DNA from: Streptomyces sp. NBC_00376
Lineage (GTDB): Bacteria; Actinomycetota; Actinomycetes; Streptomycetales; Streptomycetaceae
Direction: 5' to 3'
Assembly: GCF_036077095.1 (NCBI RefSeq)
Contig: NZ_CP107960.1
Coordinates: 434,001 to 498,000, forward strand
DNA: 64,000 nt
This document shows positions 7,613 to 16,261 of the stretch, in pieces; within the stretch, counting starts at the first letter, position 1, and each line of letters opens with the position of its first letter. Below the pieces are notes generated by a model, which was not told the DNA's origin, did not search any database, and saw only the letters and a list, made by a program, of their open reading frames with translations. Position numbers and translations under genes: made by a program.

Positions 7613-10257
7613 TCAAGGTCTCCTTTCGTTCGCGATCGTTCAGGGTCTTCTTCGCCGCGTGGACGCGGGTCTGTGGCATCGGGCCGGACCGCGGACGTGC
7701 CGGAAGCCGTACCGCCGCCGCGCAGCCACCCGTTGCGGTAGGCGGTCATCCGGTCCCTGGCCTGCTCGGGTGTGAGTCGCGAAGGCCGGACGGTGCCGTT
7801 CGGGCCTTCGCCGGGCGGTGGTTCGCCGGGACGGGGCTCTTCGCGGAGCTGCGGAACGAGACTGGCCTGCCGTACCCGGCGCGGCAGCGTGTCCTCGTCG
7901 GGCGGCGGTTCCGTGCGGGGCAGGGCGCCGGAGGGCTGCTCCGCTCGGCCGGGACGCCCGCGCAACGCGGTGACGGTGGCAGGACCGGAAAGGTGCCCCG
8001 GATCGCGACCGGCATCCAGCGCGGGCGCCGGTGGTGGGAAGGCGGTGGTCGTCGGCCGGGCGGAACGGGTGCCGTGGCCCGGCCGGGCGCCTGCGCCCGG
8101 ACCGAAGGGCGGACGGGCGTGAACGCCTCCGCGCCGGCCAGAGGTGTTCCGCTCGGCTGCCGGGTCCTCGGCGGGCGGGCTTCCGGCAGACGGCAGCGCG
8201 CTCTGCAGCAGTGCGGTGGGCAGCAGCACCACCGCGGTCGTCCCGCCGTACGCGGACGTGCGCAACTGGACCTTGATGTGGTGCCGCACGGCGAGCCTGC
8301 TGACGACGAAGAGTCCGAGTCGGTCGCTGTCGAAGAGGTCGAGCGCCTCGGCCTGCTCGATCCGCCGGTTGGCCTCGCCGAGGAGTTCGTCGCCCATGCC
8401 GAGGCCTCGGTCCTCGATCTCCAGGGCGTAGCCGTTTCCCACGGGTTCGCCGCTGATGCGTACCTTGGTGTGGGGCGGTGAGAACTGTGCGGCGTTCTCG
8501 ATGAGTTCGGCGAGCAGATGGGTGAGGTCGGCCACGGCTGTGCCCTGCACGGCGGCATCGGGGAGTTGCCGTACCTCGGTCCGGGCGTAGTCCTCGATCT
8601 CGGACACTGCGGCCCGTACGACGTCGCTCAGCGGTACGGGCATCCGCCAGGCGCGTCCCGGTGCCGCGCCGGACAGGATGATCAGGCTCTCGGCGTGCCG
8701 CCTCATCCTGGTGGTGAGGTGGTCCAGCCGGAAGAGATCGCTCAGCTCGTCGGGGTCGTCGGCGCGGCGTTCCATGCTGTCGAGCAGGTTGAGCTGGCGG
8801 TGGACCAGCACCTGGCTGCGCCGGGCCAGATTGACGAAGACTCCGGAGATGCCGTCGGCGAGTTCGGCCCGTTCGACGGCTGCGCCGAGAGCTGCCCGGT
8901 GCACCGTGCCGAGCGCCTCGGCGACCTGGGCGATCTCGTCGTGGGCGGCCGGGCCCTGCGGAGCCTCGGCGCCGATGTCGAGCTCCTGACCGGACCGCAG
9001 CCGTTTCATGGCCCGGGGCAGTTTGCGGCGGGCGATCTCCAGGGCGCTGTTGCGAAGGCTGACGAGTTCGACGACGAGCGCCCGACCGATGCGTACGGAG
9101 ATCACCAGGGAGGCCGTGACGGCGACGCAGCCGAACAGGACGGCGGCTCCGGACGGGGTGAACAGTCCTCGGGCGAGCGGGGAGGAGCGACCGGCGGTGT
9201 GCTGACCGGCGGTGGCTTGGATGGTGCGGGCCTCGGTCCGGACTCGTTCGGCTGCTCGTTCCCAGTCGTCGGCCGGTGCGGCCCGCGCGGCCCCGCGTCC
9301 GGCGGGTGCGGCGAGCACCTTGTCCTCGGCTGCCTGGATCTGCCGGTGGGCGGGGCCGGCGGTGAGCCGCTGCCAGGCGGCGCGCTCGGGGGCGGGGAGG
9401 TCCGCGCCCGCGGTCTCGGTGAGGTTCCTGCGGGTCTCCACCGCGCCGGTGAACTGGCGCAGTTGGCCGTCCTTGAGCGTTCCTATGCGGGCGGCGGTGG
9501 TCAGCAGGGCGTCCTCACGGGCCAGCATCTCGTCGGCCCGGGCCAGTTCGAGCCGCACGCGGGCGTCGGAGCCGCCTGCGTAGCCCTGGACCGTGGTGAG
9601 TGCGCCGGAGACTCCCAGGGCCGCGGAGATGACCTCGGTGTACCGGTCGTACACGGCGTTCGCGGCGCTCGCGTCGTCCTCGGCCTGTCCCTCCGCCCGC
9701 TCATCGGCGCGCAGGTTCCGGGTGAGGCCGAGGAAGCCGTCGAGCCGGTCGGCGACCTCGGACGGGACGTTGCCGGTGTCGGCGATGGTGTGGCCGCTGT
9801 CGAGCCTCAGGGCTGCGAGTGCCTTGTCGGTGCGTCCGGCCCGGCGTTCCAGCAGGGCGGCCTGGGTGCTGCTGGGCGTGGCGCTCTGGAGCATGGCTTC
9901 CCGGCGCTCGCTCTGGAGCGCCGCGACAGCGGTGGACACGGGGGCCCGGATCTCGCTGTCGACCCGCTCCAGCTGGCGAAGGCGTGCCACGTCCTGGGCG
10001 GTGGTGACGGTGGCGAATCCCCATAGGGCGAGCAGCGAGACAACGGGCACCATCAGCAGCGAGATGATCTTCGCGCGTACGGTCCTGGGGCGCAGGGTCC
10101 ACCGGCCTCGCGGCGCGGGCGGGGCCGGTATCCGCAGCAGCTGCAGGTCTTGCTCGGCGCTCTCGTCGGCCGGTGGGCCCGCGTGGGCGCGGCGGCCTCG
10201 CGCCGGCTGGGCGATGGCCGGCTCACCGGGTTCCGGGGTCGTGCGGGGTGGGCGCAT
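7609..10257 (-). CDS. Conservon sensor kinase-like protein with nitrate/nitrite-sensing domain (CvnA-like)
   Basis: An 882-residue membrane sensor. After a 50-residue basic/proline-rich leader there is a first membrane helix (IISLLMVPVVSLLALWGF), a long extracytoplasmic helical region matching the nitrate- and nitrite-sensing (NIT) domain, a second helix (AAVLFGCVAVTASLVISV), a HAMP-like linker, a dimerisation segment, and a GHKL ATPase core with N box (LAELIENAAQFSPPHTKV) and G box (DRGLGMG). The last 200 residues are low-complexity Pro/Arg/Ala. GAGGAGG precedes the ATG. It heads a three-gene operon with the roadblock and DUF742 genes. Autophosphorylation cannot be confirmed from sequence. 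Confidence 0.9.
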   Translation of the reverse strand: MRPPRTTPEPGEPAIAQPARGRRAHAGPPADESAEQDLQLLRIPAPPAPRGRWTLRPRTVRAKIISLLMVPVVSLLALWGFATVTTAQDVARLRQLERVDSEIRAPVSTAVAALQSERREAMLQSATPSSTQAALLERRAGRTDKALAALRLDSGHTIADTGNVPSEVADRLDGFLGLTRNLRADERAEGQAEDDASAANAVYDRYTEVISAALGVSGALTTVQGYAGGSDARVRLELARADEMLAREDALLTTAARIGTLKDGQLRQFTGAVETRRNLTETAGADLPAPERAAWQRLTAGPAHRQIQAAEDKVLAAPAGRGAARAAPADDWERAAERVRTEARTIQATAGQHTAGRSSPLARGLFTPSGAAVLFGCVAVTASLVISVRIGRALVVELVSLRNSALEIARRKLPRAMKRLRSGQELDIGAEAPQGPAAHDEIAQVAEALGTVHRAALGAAVERAELADGISGVFVNLARRSQVLVHRQLNLLDSMERRADDPDELSDLFRLDHLTTRMRRHAESLIILSGAAPGRAWRMPVPLSDVVRAAVSEIEDYARTEVRQLPDAAVQGTAVADLTHLLAELIENAAQFSPPHTKVRISGEPVGNGYALEIEDRGLGMGDELLGEANRRIEQAEALDLFDSDRLGLFVVSRLAVRHHIKVQLRTSAYGGTTAVVLLPTALLQSALPSAGSPPAEDPAAERNTSGRRGGVHARPPFGPGAGARPGHGTRSARPTTTAFPPPAPALDAGRDPGHLSGPATVTALRGRPGRAEQPSGALPRTEPPPDEDTLPRRVRQASLVPQLREEPRPGEPPPGEGPNGTVRPSRLTPEQARDRMTAYRNGWLRGGGTASGTSAVRPDATDPRPRGEEDPERSRTKGDLE

Positions 10258-10322
10258 GGCCTCCTCGTTCCGAGTGTGGTGCTGGGTGTGTCGCGGTTTC
10301 CGGGCGACGGGTCACGCCTTTT

Positions 10323-11213
10323 TCAGGGGCGGGTGACGGGCACGGCGGCGGGCGATGTCTCGGGGGCCCCGAGGCCGCCGCCGCGCCGTGACCGGAAGGC
10401 GGCGCCCCGCCCTGTGAAGCCCTGCGGGGCAACGGCGGGGTCCGTGTCAGCGGGTGCTTCGGTGCATTCGGCGAAGGCGTAGGCGGCGCGCTCCCCGGCC
10501 GTCGGGGAGAGTGCGACGAATGCCGAGGTCAGGAAGAGGTACGAGCCGAGTCCCACGGCGAGGGGAAAGATGAACTGCATGGTGGTGGCGCCGGGCAGTC
10601 CCGCCCCGGAGGGTGCGACCCGTACGGAGACCGCGAACATTCCGGTGTAGTGCATGCTGCTGACCGCGGCGCCCATGACGAGGGAGGCCGGCGCCACGGC
10701 CCGCGACGACTTGATGTTGAGCGCGGCCCACAGCGCCGCGGTCGCCGCGGCGACCGCGATGGCGACGGAGAGCGCGACCCGCAGCGGGTCGTAGTGGATC
10801 GTGCCGTGCAGACGGAGTGCCGCCATGCCGAGGTAGTGCATGCTGGCGACGCCGAGTCCGGTGGCGAGCCCGCCGAGCAGCAACGCCCTGGTCCGGTCGC
10901 GGCCGTAGCCGACGGCGAAGACACCGCCGCCGACCACCACCATGGCGCCGAACAGGCTGAGGAGGGTCAGCGGTACGTCGTAGCGGATGTCCGTGCCGCT
11001 CACCCCGAATCCGAGCATCGCGATGAAGTGCATGGTCCAGATGCCGGAGCCGATGGCGGATGCGGCCGTGATCAGCCAGTTGCGGCGCGAGCGGCCGGTC
11101 GAGTCGAGAGCGCGCACGGTGCAGCTCAGGCCGAGAGCCGCGCCGATGCATGCCATGGCGAACGAAAGCGCGGGGGTCAGCCAGCCGAAGGAGGCGTGGT
11201 CCAGGTGTCCCAT
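10323..11213 (-). CDS. MHYT-domain integral membrane sensor
   Basis: A 296-residue membrane protein whose first 240 residues form about seven hydrophobic helices carrying three MHYT-type motifs: TMHFIAM, SMHYLGM and SMHYTGM. In MHYT proteins these Met/His residues are proposed to bind a metal, probably copper, and sense oxygen, CO or NO. The C-terminus is a short basic, disordered tail with no GGDEF, EAL or kinase domain, so an output domain is absent. It lies 65 bp upstream of the conservon sensor in the same orientation and is probably transcribed with it, which suggests a gas- or redox-related signal for the module. It diverges from the methyltransferase gene. Confidence 0.88.
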   Translation of the reverse strand: MGHLDHASFGWLTPALSFAMACIGAALGLSCTVRALDSTGRSRRNWLITAASAIGSGIWTMHFIAMLGFGVSGTDIRYDVPLTLLSLFGAMVVVGGGVFAVGYGRDRTRALLLGGLATGLGVASMHYLGMAALRLHGTIHYDPLRVALSVAIAVAAATAALWAALNIKSSRAVAPASLVMGAAVSSMHYTGMFAVSVRVAPSGAGLPGATTMQFIFPLAVGLGSYLFLTSAFVALSPTAGERAAYAFAECTEAPADTDPAVAPQGFTGRGAAFRSRRGGGLGAPETSPAAVPVTRP

Positions 11214-11383
11214 GGATCGGGGACGCTAGCCGCGATGGGGGCACGCGCCAGGGGCACATTTCGAAACTGCCGGAATATGACAGAGAGAGGTTGCCGAACG
11301 ATCGGCCAGGGCTCGAACGCCCACCTCATTTCCCGATGTTTCGCTCCGTTTCACTCCATCGGCAACTACGCGATCATGTCTGT

Positions 11384-11983
11384 ATGACCGATGACCACAC
11401 ACACGTCCAGGAGTTCTTCGCAGCGCGCGCGGCGGACTGGGACGCCCGTTTCCCGGACGACGGACCCGCCTACGACGCGGCCTCCGACGCCCTCTCGCTG
11501 CACCCGGGCGACGCGGTGCTCGACGCCGGCTGCGGCACGGGACGGGCGCTTCCCGCCCTGCGCGCGGCGGTCGGGCCGCAGGGCACGGTCGTGGGCGTGG
11601 ACCTGACGGTGGCGATGCTGGAGGCGGCCGTACGGACGGGGCGGCACCGCGAAGGGATGCTGCTGCTCGCCGATGTCGCCCGTCTGCCGCTGAGGTCGCG
11701 GACGCTGGACGCGGTGTTCGCGGCCGGGCTGATCTCCCACCTGTCGCACCCCGGTCCGGACCTGGCGGAGCTGGCACGGGTAGTGCGTCCGGGCGGGCGG
11801 CTGGCACTCTTCCACCCCATCGGGCGGGCGGCCCTCGCGGCACGCCACGGCCGCCGGATCAGGGACGACGATCTGCGGGCCGAGCCCAACCTCCGCCCGC
11901 TGCTGACGCGTTCGGGCTGGCGGCTCGATCAGTACACCGATGAGGACGACCGCTTCCTCGCCCTTGCCGTCCGGACGGCCTGA
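11384..11983 (+). CDS. Class I SAM-dependent methyltransferase
   Basis: A 199-residue methyltransferase with SAM-binding motif I DAGCGTGRALP, the acidic motif II end VVGVDLTVAML, and a later block LARVVRPGGRLALFHPIG. The fold matches UbiE/type-11 methyltransferases; the substrate cannot be predicted. The ATG at 11384 starts the conserved region (MTDDHTHVQEFFAARAADWD); the frame is open upstream but that stretch is intergenic-like. It is a single gene, divergent from the MHYT gene, ending 24 bp before the convergent MpaB gene. Confidence 0.82.
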   Translation: MTDDHTHVQEFFAARAADWDARFPDDGPAYDAASDALSLHPGDAVLDAGCGTGRALPALRAAVGPQGTVVGVDLTVAMLEAAVRTGRHREGMLLLADVARLPLRSRTLDAVFAAGLISHLSHPGPDLAELARVVRPGGRLALFHPIGRAALAARHGRRIRDDDLRAEPNLRPLLTRSGWRLDQYTDEDDRFLALAVRTA

Positions 11984-12007
11984 CCTGCCCGTCCCCTGTC
12001 GTCGTGT

Positions 12008-12910
12008 TCACTCCACCGGCGCGTCGGAACGCCGATCGTGCGGGATCGGGCAGCCTCCGGCGCCCGGGACCGGGAACGTCCCCAGCCCGGAGACCTCGTA
12101 GCCGTCCGGGTATCCCTTGATCTCCGGATTCTGCCGGGCGTAGTGCGGGGTGGTACGCGGCGGCAGGAGACGCACCGCGCGCGCCCTCAGCCGCAGGGCG
12201 CCGTGCGTGAGATTACGGGCAGCGGCGCCGGGACGTTCGTACCGGAAGGCGCGCAGCAGCGAGTCGTCGAGCAGTGCGAGGGCGAACTTTCGCGCGGCGG
12301 GGGCCAGCGGGCGGGGATACCAGGAGCTGATCAGGTCCAGGGTGGCGTCGGAGACCCGGCGTCCCCCTTCGTCCCAGCCGAAGTGTTCGGCCTCATAGGC
12401 GTCGAGGGTGCGCTCGAACTCCTCGTACGTCTGCGGCAGTTCCTTGATGCCCATGTGCGCACCCAGGACCCGGTAATAGGCGGCGCACGCCCGCAGTTCG
12501 TGGTCGGAGAGCCGGCGCCAGCCGTAGGAGTCGAGCCAGCGCTTCGGGGTGACGACGAAGGTGCACAGCACATAACGCATGTCGTCGTTGCTGATGTCGT
12601 AGCTGCGGTGCATCTGGTTGATCCGGCGGAGTGCCGTACGCCCCGGATCGCTGTCGAAGCCGTGCTCCAGGACGGTGTCGAGGAGCAGCGCGGTGTCGTC
12701 GTACCGCTTCTGTGAACGGTCCGTCAGCTCGGCGGTCCGAGCCAGCAGTCGGCCGATGCTGGGTACGGCGTACGTGCGGTAGAGAGCCAGTTCGAGCGCT
12801 CTGGTGATGTCCCAGGGAAACTCGTAGGTTGCCATGATCCGGTAGATTCGAAGGAAGTCCCGCTCCGGATCGAGACGCCGGATCTCCTTCAGCCGGTCGT
12901 ACCGCTTCAC
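12008..12910 (-). CDS. MpaB/DUF2236 family oxygenase
   Basis: A 300-residue protein of the DUF2236 family, which includes the fungal mycophenolic-acid enzyme MpaB and the rubber oxygenase Lcp, heme-dependent proteins. Recognisable family segments are FLRIYRIMATYEFPWDITRALELALYRT near the N-terminus, RYVLCTFVVTPKRWLDSYGW in the middle and a conserved YYRVLGAHMGIKELP. The GTG at 12910 is preferred because AAGGGGG lies 7 nt upstream; an ATG six codons earlier would place that site inside the gene. No signal peptide is evident. The substrate is unknown and the gene stands alone. Confidence 0.75.
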   Translation of the reverse strand: MKRYDRLKEIRRLDPERDFLRIYRIMATYEFPWDITRALELALYRTYAVPSIGRLLARTAELTDRSQKRYDDTALLLDTVLEHGFDSDPGRTALRRINQMHRSYDISNDDMRYVLCTFVVTPKRWLDSYGWRRLSDHELRACAAYYRVLGAHMGIKELPQTYEEFERTLDAYEAEHFGWDEGGRRVSDATLDLISSWYPRPLAPAARKFALALLDDSLLRAFRYERPGAAARNLTHGALRLRARAVRLLPPRTTPHYARQNPEIKGYPDGYEVSGLGTFPVPGAGGCPIPHDRRSDAPVE

Positions 12911-13020
12911 CGCACTGCCCCCTTGCATCGGCGCCGAAGGTCCAACCCTACGTCGACGGGGAACACCGCAAACAGGTACGGCATGTCACGCACTCAGAGT
13001 TCCTCGGGAAGGCGGTCCTC

Positions 13021-13329
13021 ATGATCGACATAATCGGCAGCCTGCGGAAGGTCGTCACCTCCGACCGGAAGGAGGACTGGCCCGCAACGCCCTCCAAGGA
13101 GGACCGGCGCAAGCAGCACAACCTCTTCGAGGCGGCCGCCACCTTCGTCTCGGCATCCGTGGAGGAGGATCAGGCACGAATGGACGAGGCGAGCGGCTGG
13201 GTGTCGCCCGAGGCGCTCTCCTTCGGCGTCAGTGAGCTGGCCTGCCGAGCCGTCATCGCGCTGGCCCGCGAGCGCGGCGAATCGCCCCAGACCGTGGCCC
13301 GAACCCTGCTGGGGCTGCCCGTCCGATGA
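13021..13329 (+). CDS. Small hypothetical protein
   Basis: A 102-residue soluble protein that I do not recognise. It begins MIDIIGSLRKVVTSDRKEDW, is rich in Glu/Ala/Arg and predicted mainly helical (KQHNLFEAAATFVSASVEEDQARMDEA and SELACRAVIALARERGE). There are no membrane segments, cysteines or obvious motifs. A GGGAAGGCGG stretch precedes the ATG and codon use is normal, so it is probably a real gene. It diverges from the MpaB gene and is followed 117 bp later by another hypothetical gene in the same direction. Confidence 0.6.
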   Translation: MIDIIGSLRKVVTSDRKEDWPATPSKEDRRKQHNLFEAAATFVSASVEEDQARMDEASGWVSPEALSFGVSELACRAVIALARERGESPQTVARTLLGLPVR

Positions 13330-13446
13330 CGGACGCCGTCCGGCCGCGCGCGGAACCGACATCCTGCCTTGTCAGGGCCTCGACGAGTGGGTTACTCACT
13401 CGTTAAGGTGCGCCGACGGACAACGACGAGGGACGAGGAGAGCGCC

Positions 13447-14514
13447 GTGACTGCGCCGAACGACACGGTCGCCGACGACGACGCGCTGTATGTGCTGACC
13501 GCCGTGCTGCTGACACCGGCGCAGTTCCCGAGCGTCCTCGCCGACGACTACCCGGCCGCCTGCGCGACGCTCGCCCTCGAACCGTACGCCGAGGGATACG
13601 GGCTGGTCCTCGGCCAGGACGGCAGTGGCGCGCGGTGGACCGTGGTCGTCGATGACGTATCGCTGGTGGCCGTCGCGATCGCGGCCTGGGACTGCGGCAT
13701 GGAGTACGACCTCTCTCCCGACGACCGTTCGGTGGTCTGCGCGCTGCCGGGCTGGCCTCTCCCGGTGGCGGTCGCCGCTCCGGGCGTGGCCGCGCCGCAC
13801 GATCCGCTGCCGGATCCGGAGGCCGAGGGCACCGACCCGGCGCCGCTGACCCCGCCCGACACCGAGTCGTGGGGACCGGCCCAGCGACGCATGGGCGCGG
13901 ACGAGATAGCGCACCAGTGGAGCGCGTGGCGCGAGCAGATCGATGACGAGACGGCCTTCACCAGCCCGCCGGGCGGGGAGAGCCCGCGGGCCGAGACCGG
14001 GGCCGGGGTTAAGACCGGGCCCACGCCTGGAGCCGAGGCCGCCGAATCCGGAGCCGAGGCCGTACCCGAAGGCGTCGCCGAATCGGGAGCCGAGGCCGTC
14101 GCCGAACCCGAGCCCGGATCCGCGCCCGGATCCGAACCTGACCCTCACCCTGAAGTAGAGGTTCAGGGTGAGGTGGACACTGAGACCGAAACCGGAGCCG
14201 GGAGCGGCGGGCCCGACGACACCGCCGCGGACGCGCTATCCGGAGTGCACCCCGGTGTACGGCGGGCACTCGCCCAGGCACACGATTACATCGGCACTCC
14301 GCCGCCACCCGGCCGCGTCCGCTCTTCTTTCGCCACGGGCGACGCACGGATGCTGCGCGCCGATGGCCCCGGCTGGTCCCTGGTCGCCCGAACCGACGAC
14401 ATCGCGTTCATCCTGCTGGACGAGGAGCCGGGCGAGGTGCTGCCGGTCGGGCGCGGTACGGAACTGCCGAAGCTCCTGAAGGCTCTGGACACGCTCGCGG
14501 TACGGCCGGCCTGA
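13447..14514 (+). CDS. Hypothetical protein with low-complexity acidic central linker
   Basis: A 355-residue protein of unknown function. Residues 1-115 form one globular region (LYVLTAVLLTPAQFPSVLADDYPAACATL...), residues about 270-355 a second (MLRADGPGWSLVARTDDIAFILLDEE). Between them is an acidic Glu/Ala/Pro linker with degenerate repeats of the form AESGAEAV, and the DNA there contains a perfect 12-bp hairpin (14143-14173). The GTG at 13447 is chosen because GACGAGGAGAGC precedes it; the frame is open upstream to 13369. The linker resembles spacer regions of surface or scaffold proteins but there is no signal peptide. Streptomycete hypothetical proteins of this style are common. Confidence 0.65.
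   Translation: MTAPNDTVADDDALYVLTAVLLTPAQFPSVLADDYPAACATLALEPYAEGYGLVLGQDGSGARWTVVVDDVSLVAVAIAAWDCGMEYDLSPDDRSVVCALPGWPLPVAVAAPGVAAPHDPLPDPEAEGTDPAPLTPPDTESWGPAQRRMGADEIAHQWSAWREQIDDETAFTSPPGGESPRAETGAGVKTGPTPGAEAAESGAEAVPEGVAESGAEAVAEPEPGSAPGSEPDPHPEVEVQGEVDTETETGAGSGGPDDTAADALSGVHPGVRRALAQAHDYIGTPPPPGRVRSSFATGDARMLRADGPGWSLVARTDDIAFILLDEEPGEVLPVGRGTELPKLLKALDTLAVRPA
14143..14173. repeat. Perfect intragenic 12-bp hairpin
   Basis: CCTCACCCTGAA (14143-14154) and TTCAGGGTGAGG (14162-14173) are exact reverse complements separated by a 7-nt loop, inside the acidic linker of the hypothetical gene at 13447-14514. It is unlike the surrounding repeats and would form a stable mRNA hairpin; no function is assigned. 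Confidence 0.7.
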
Positions 14515-14574
14515 GATCCGTTCCGCGGAGTCGGCGGGGGCACCGACAGTCGGACCCCTCGGTGCCCTGTCGCC

Positions 14575-14757
14575 TCAGCGGCCTATTTCCTTGCGGGTGA
14601 TCCTGCGGAGCCTGCGTCGCTGGCTGGGGTCCAGCAGCAGATACGCAACGGCCGGAACTCCGATCAGGACAAGCAACGACAGCCAGAAACCGATGAACGG
14701 CATCAGGATGACCGCTACGACCACTCCCCCGATGGCGATCTTCGCGCTGTTCGACAT
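14575..14757 (-). CDS. Small integral membrane protein
   Basis: A 60-residue protein with two adjacent hydrophobic segments (IAIGGVVVAVILMPFIGFW and LLVLIGVPAVAYLLL) and a basic C-terminus (RRRLRRITRKEIGR) that would sit in the cytoplasm. Function unknown. It lies 84 bp downstream of the desaturase gene on the same strand and may be co-transcribed with it. Small two-helix proteins of this kind are widespread in Streptomyces. Confidence 0.6.
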   Translation of the reverse strand: MSNSAKIAIGGVVVAVILMPFIGFWLSLLVLIGVPAVAYLLLDPSQRRRLRRITRKEIGR

Positions 14758-14840
14758 CGTCCACGCCTCCTTCGCGGCCCGGAGCCGCTCCTGCTGTGAG
14801 AACGCATGTCCGAGCCCATCGGTTCCAGCAGGTCAAGAAC

Positions 14841-15956
14841 TCACCTCAGGGGCTCGCCGACCTCGTGCATGTGGTGCAGTGCCTGCCGATAGGACTCGAT
14901 CAGTCCGGTCTCCGCGTACGGCATGCCCAGTGATTCGCAGTGGGCGCGCACCATGGGCTGCGCCAGGCGCAGGTGCGGCCGGGGCATGCTCGGGAAGAGG
15001 TGGTGCTCGATCTGGTAGTTGAGCCCGCCGAGGAACCAGTCGGTGAGGATGCCGCCACGTACGTTGCGCGAGGTGAGGACCTGGCGCTGGAGGTGGCCCC
15101 AGCGTTCGCCGTCGGGGTCCGGCATCTCCATTCCCTTGTGGTTCGGCGCGAAGGCCATGCCCAGGTGGAGCCCGAACAGCGCGTGGTGGACGAGCGCGAA
15201 GACGATGGCCTTGCCCGGGGACAACACGGTGAGCAGCAGCGTTGCGTAGAGGCCCAGGTGGGCGACCAGGAGCAGTGCCGAGAGGGCTCGTTCCCGGGCG
15301 GGCTGCTGTCGCAGGTACTGGAATCCGGAGATCTTCAGCGCGATGCCTTCCAGGAGCAGCATCGGGAAGAAGAGCCGGGCCTGGTTTCGGGTGAGCCAGC
15401 GGGCGAAGCCCTCACGCTGGGCCGCCTGCTTCTGCGTCCAGACGAGGGCGCCGACGCCGACGTCCGGGTCCTTGTCGATGTGGTTGGGATTGGCGTGGTG
15501 GCGTACGTGCTTGTCGTTCCACCACGCCTCGTTCATGCCGAGCAGCAGGTTGGCGTGCACGAGGCCGATGGCCCGGCCCGCGCCGCGGTCGCCGGTTATC
15601 TGGGCGTGCCCGGCATCGTGCCCGATGAACGCGGTGCGCGACCAGAAGATCGCCAGCGGCAGTGCGAGGAGCAGGGTCCACCAGGTGTTGCCGAGGAGGA
15701 CCATGCCGGTGATCACGGCGCCCAGGGCGACCAGATTGACGACGATGCCTGCGGCGTACCACCCGGTTCGCCGCTCCAGGAGGCCCTGCCCTTTCACAGC
15801 CCGCAGCAGCGGCGCGAAGTCGCTTCCCTGAGCCGGAGCAGTGCCGGTTCCGGTCCCAACTCCGACTCTCGCTCCGGCTCCGGCTCCGTCGGCACCTCCC
15901 GCGCTTTCCGCACCGTCACGGGTACCTTCCGCTGCGGTGGCTGTGGCCTGGGGCAT
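14841..15956 (-). CDS. Membrane fatty-acid (acyl-CoA) desaturase
   Basis: A 371-residue membrane desaturase introducing a double bond into an acyl chain with O2 and a di-iron centre. All three histidine boxes are present: HDAGH from residue 113, HVRHH from residue 150 and QIEHH with histidines 318-319. Membrane helix pairs flank them (WYAAGIVVNLVALGAVITGMVLL; ALSALLLVAHLGLYATLLLTVL). The form QIEHHLFP, with Gln replacing the first His, is typical of front-end/DesA3-like enzymes. The ATG at 15956 has CCGGAGAC upstream and excludes a non-conserved 49-residue extension. The first 45 residues are Gly/Ala/Thr-rich. It may help adjust membrane fluidity. Confidence 0.92.
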   Translation of the reverse strand: MPQATATAAEGTRDGAESAGGADGAGAGARVGVGTGTGTAPAQGSDFAPLLRAVKGQGLLERRTGWYAAGIVVNLVALGAVITGMVLLGNTWWTLLLALPLAIFWSRTAFIGHDAGHAQITGDRGAGRAIGLVHANLLLGMNEAWWNDKHVRHHANPNHIDKDPDVGVGALVWTQKQAAQREGFARWLTRNQARLFFPMLLLEGIALKISGFQYLRQQPARERALSALLLVAHLGLYATLLLTVLSPGKAIVFALVHHALFGLHLGMAFAPNHKGMEMPDPDGERWGHLQRQVLTSRNVRGGILTDWFLGGLNYQIEHHLFPSMPRPHLRLAQPMVRAHCESLGMPYAETGLIESYRQALHHMHEVGEPLR

Positions 15957-16261
15957 GACGTCTCCGGTCTCTGGAAAGCTGCGCTGACCTGTAGAAACGT
16001 ATGGCGGCCGGGTATGCGGCAACCATGGCGCCACCACCCGGGGTCTCCGGGGGTATACCCCCTCCCCCGATGGGGGTGCTGACCGCACCCAGGGGTGCAC
16101 CACGCCCCCCCTGGCCGACGCATTGGCCCGTCATCCCGGCATCCCGACGGATCGACATGTGTCCTGGATCATGAAGAATCCGCTCACGCCTCATGACATC
16201 GGTGGGGTACCCTCGGCGACCCGACCCCCCACTAGTCAAATTTGAGGAATTCGGCATCACT
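15957..16261. promoter_or_regulatory. Divergent promoter region with GC-rich palindromes
   Basis: This 305-bp gap separates the divergent desaturase and helicase genes and so must carry both promoters. At 16049-16062 there is a perfect 14-bp palindrome GGGGGTATACCCCC, followed by a second dyad CCCCC-GAT-GGGGG. These are candidate operator sites, possibly for the desaturase. The start of the helicase could lie within this region (in-frame ATG at 16193). Confidence 0.45.
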
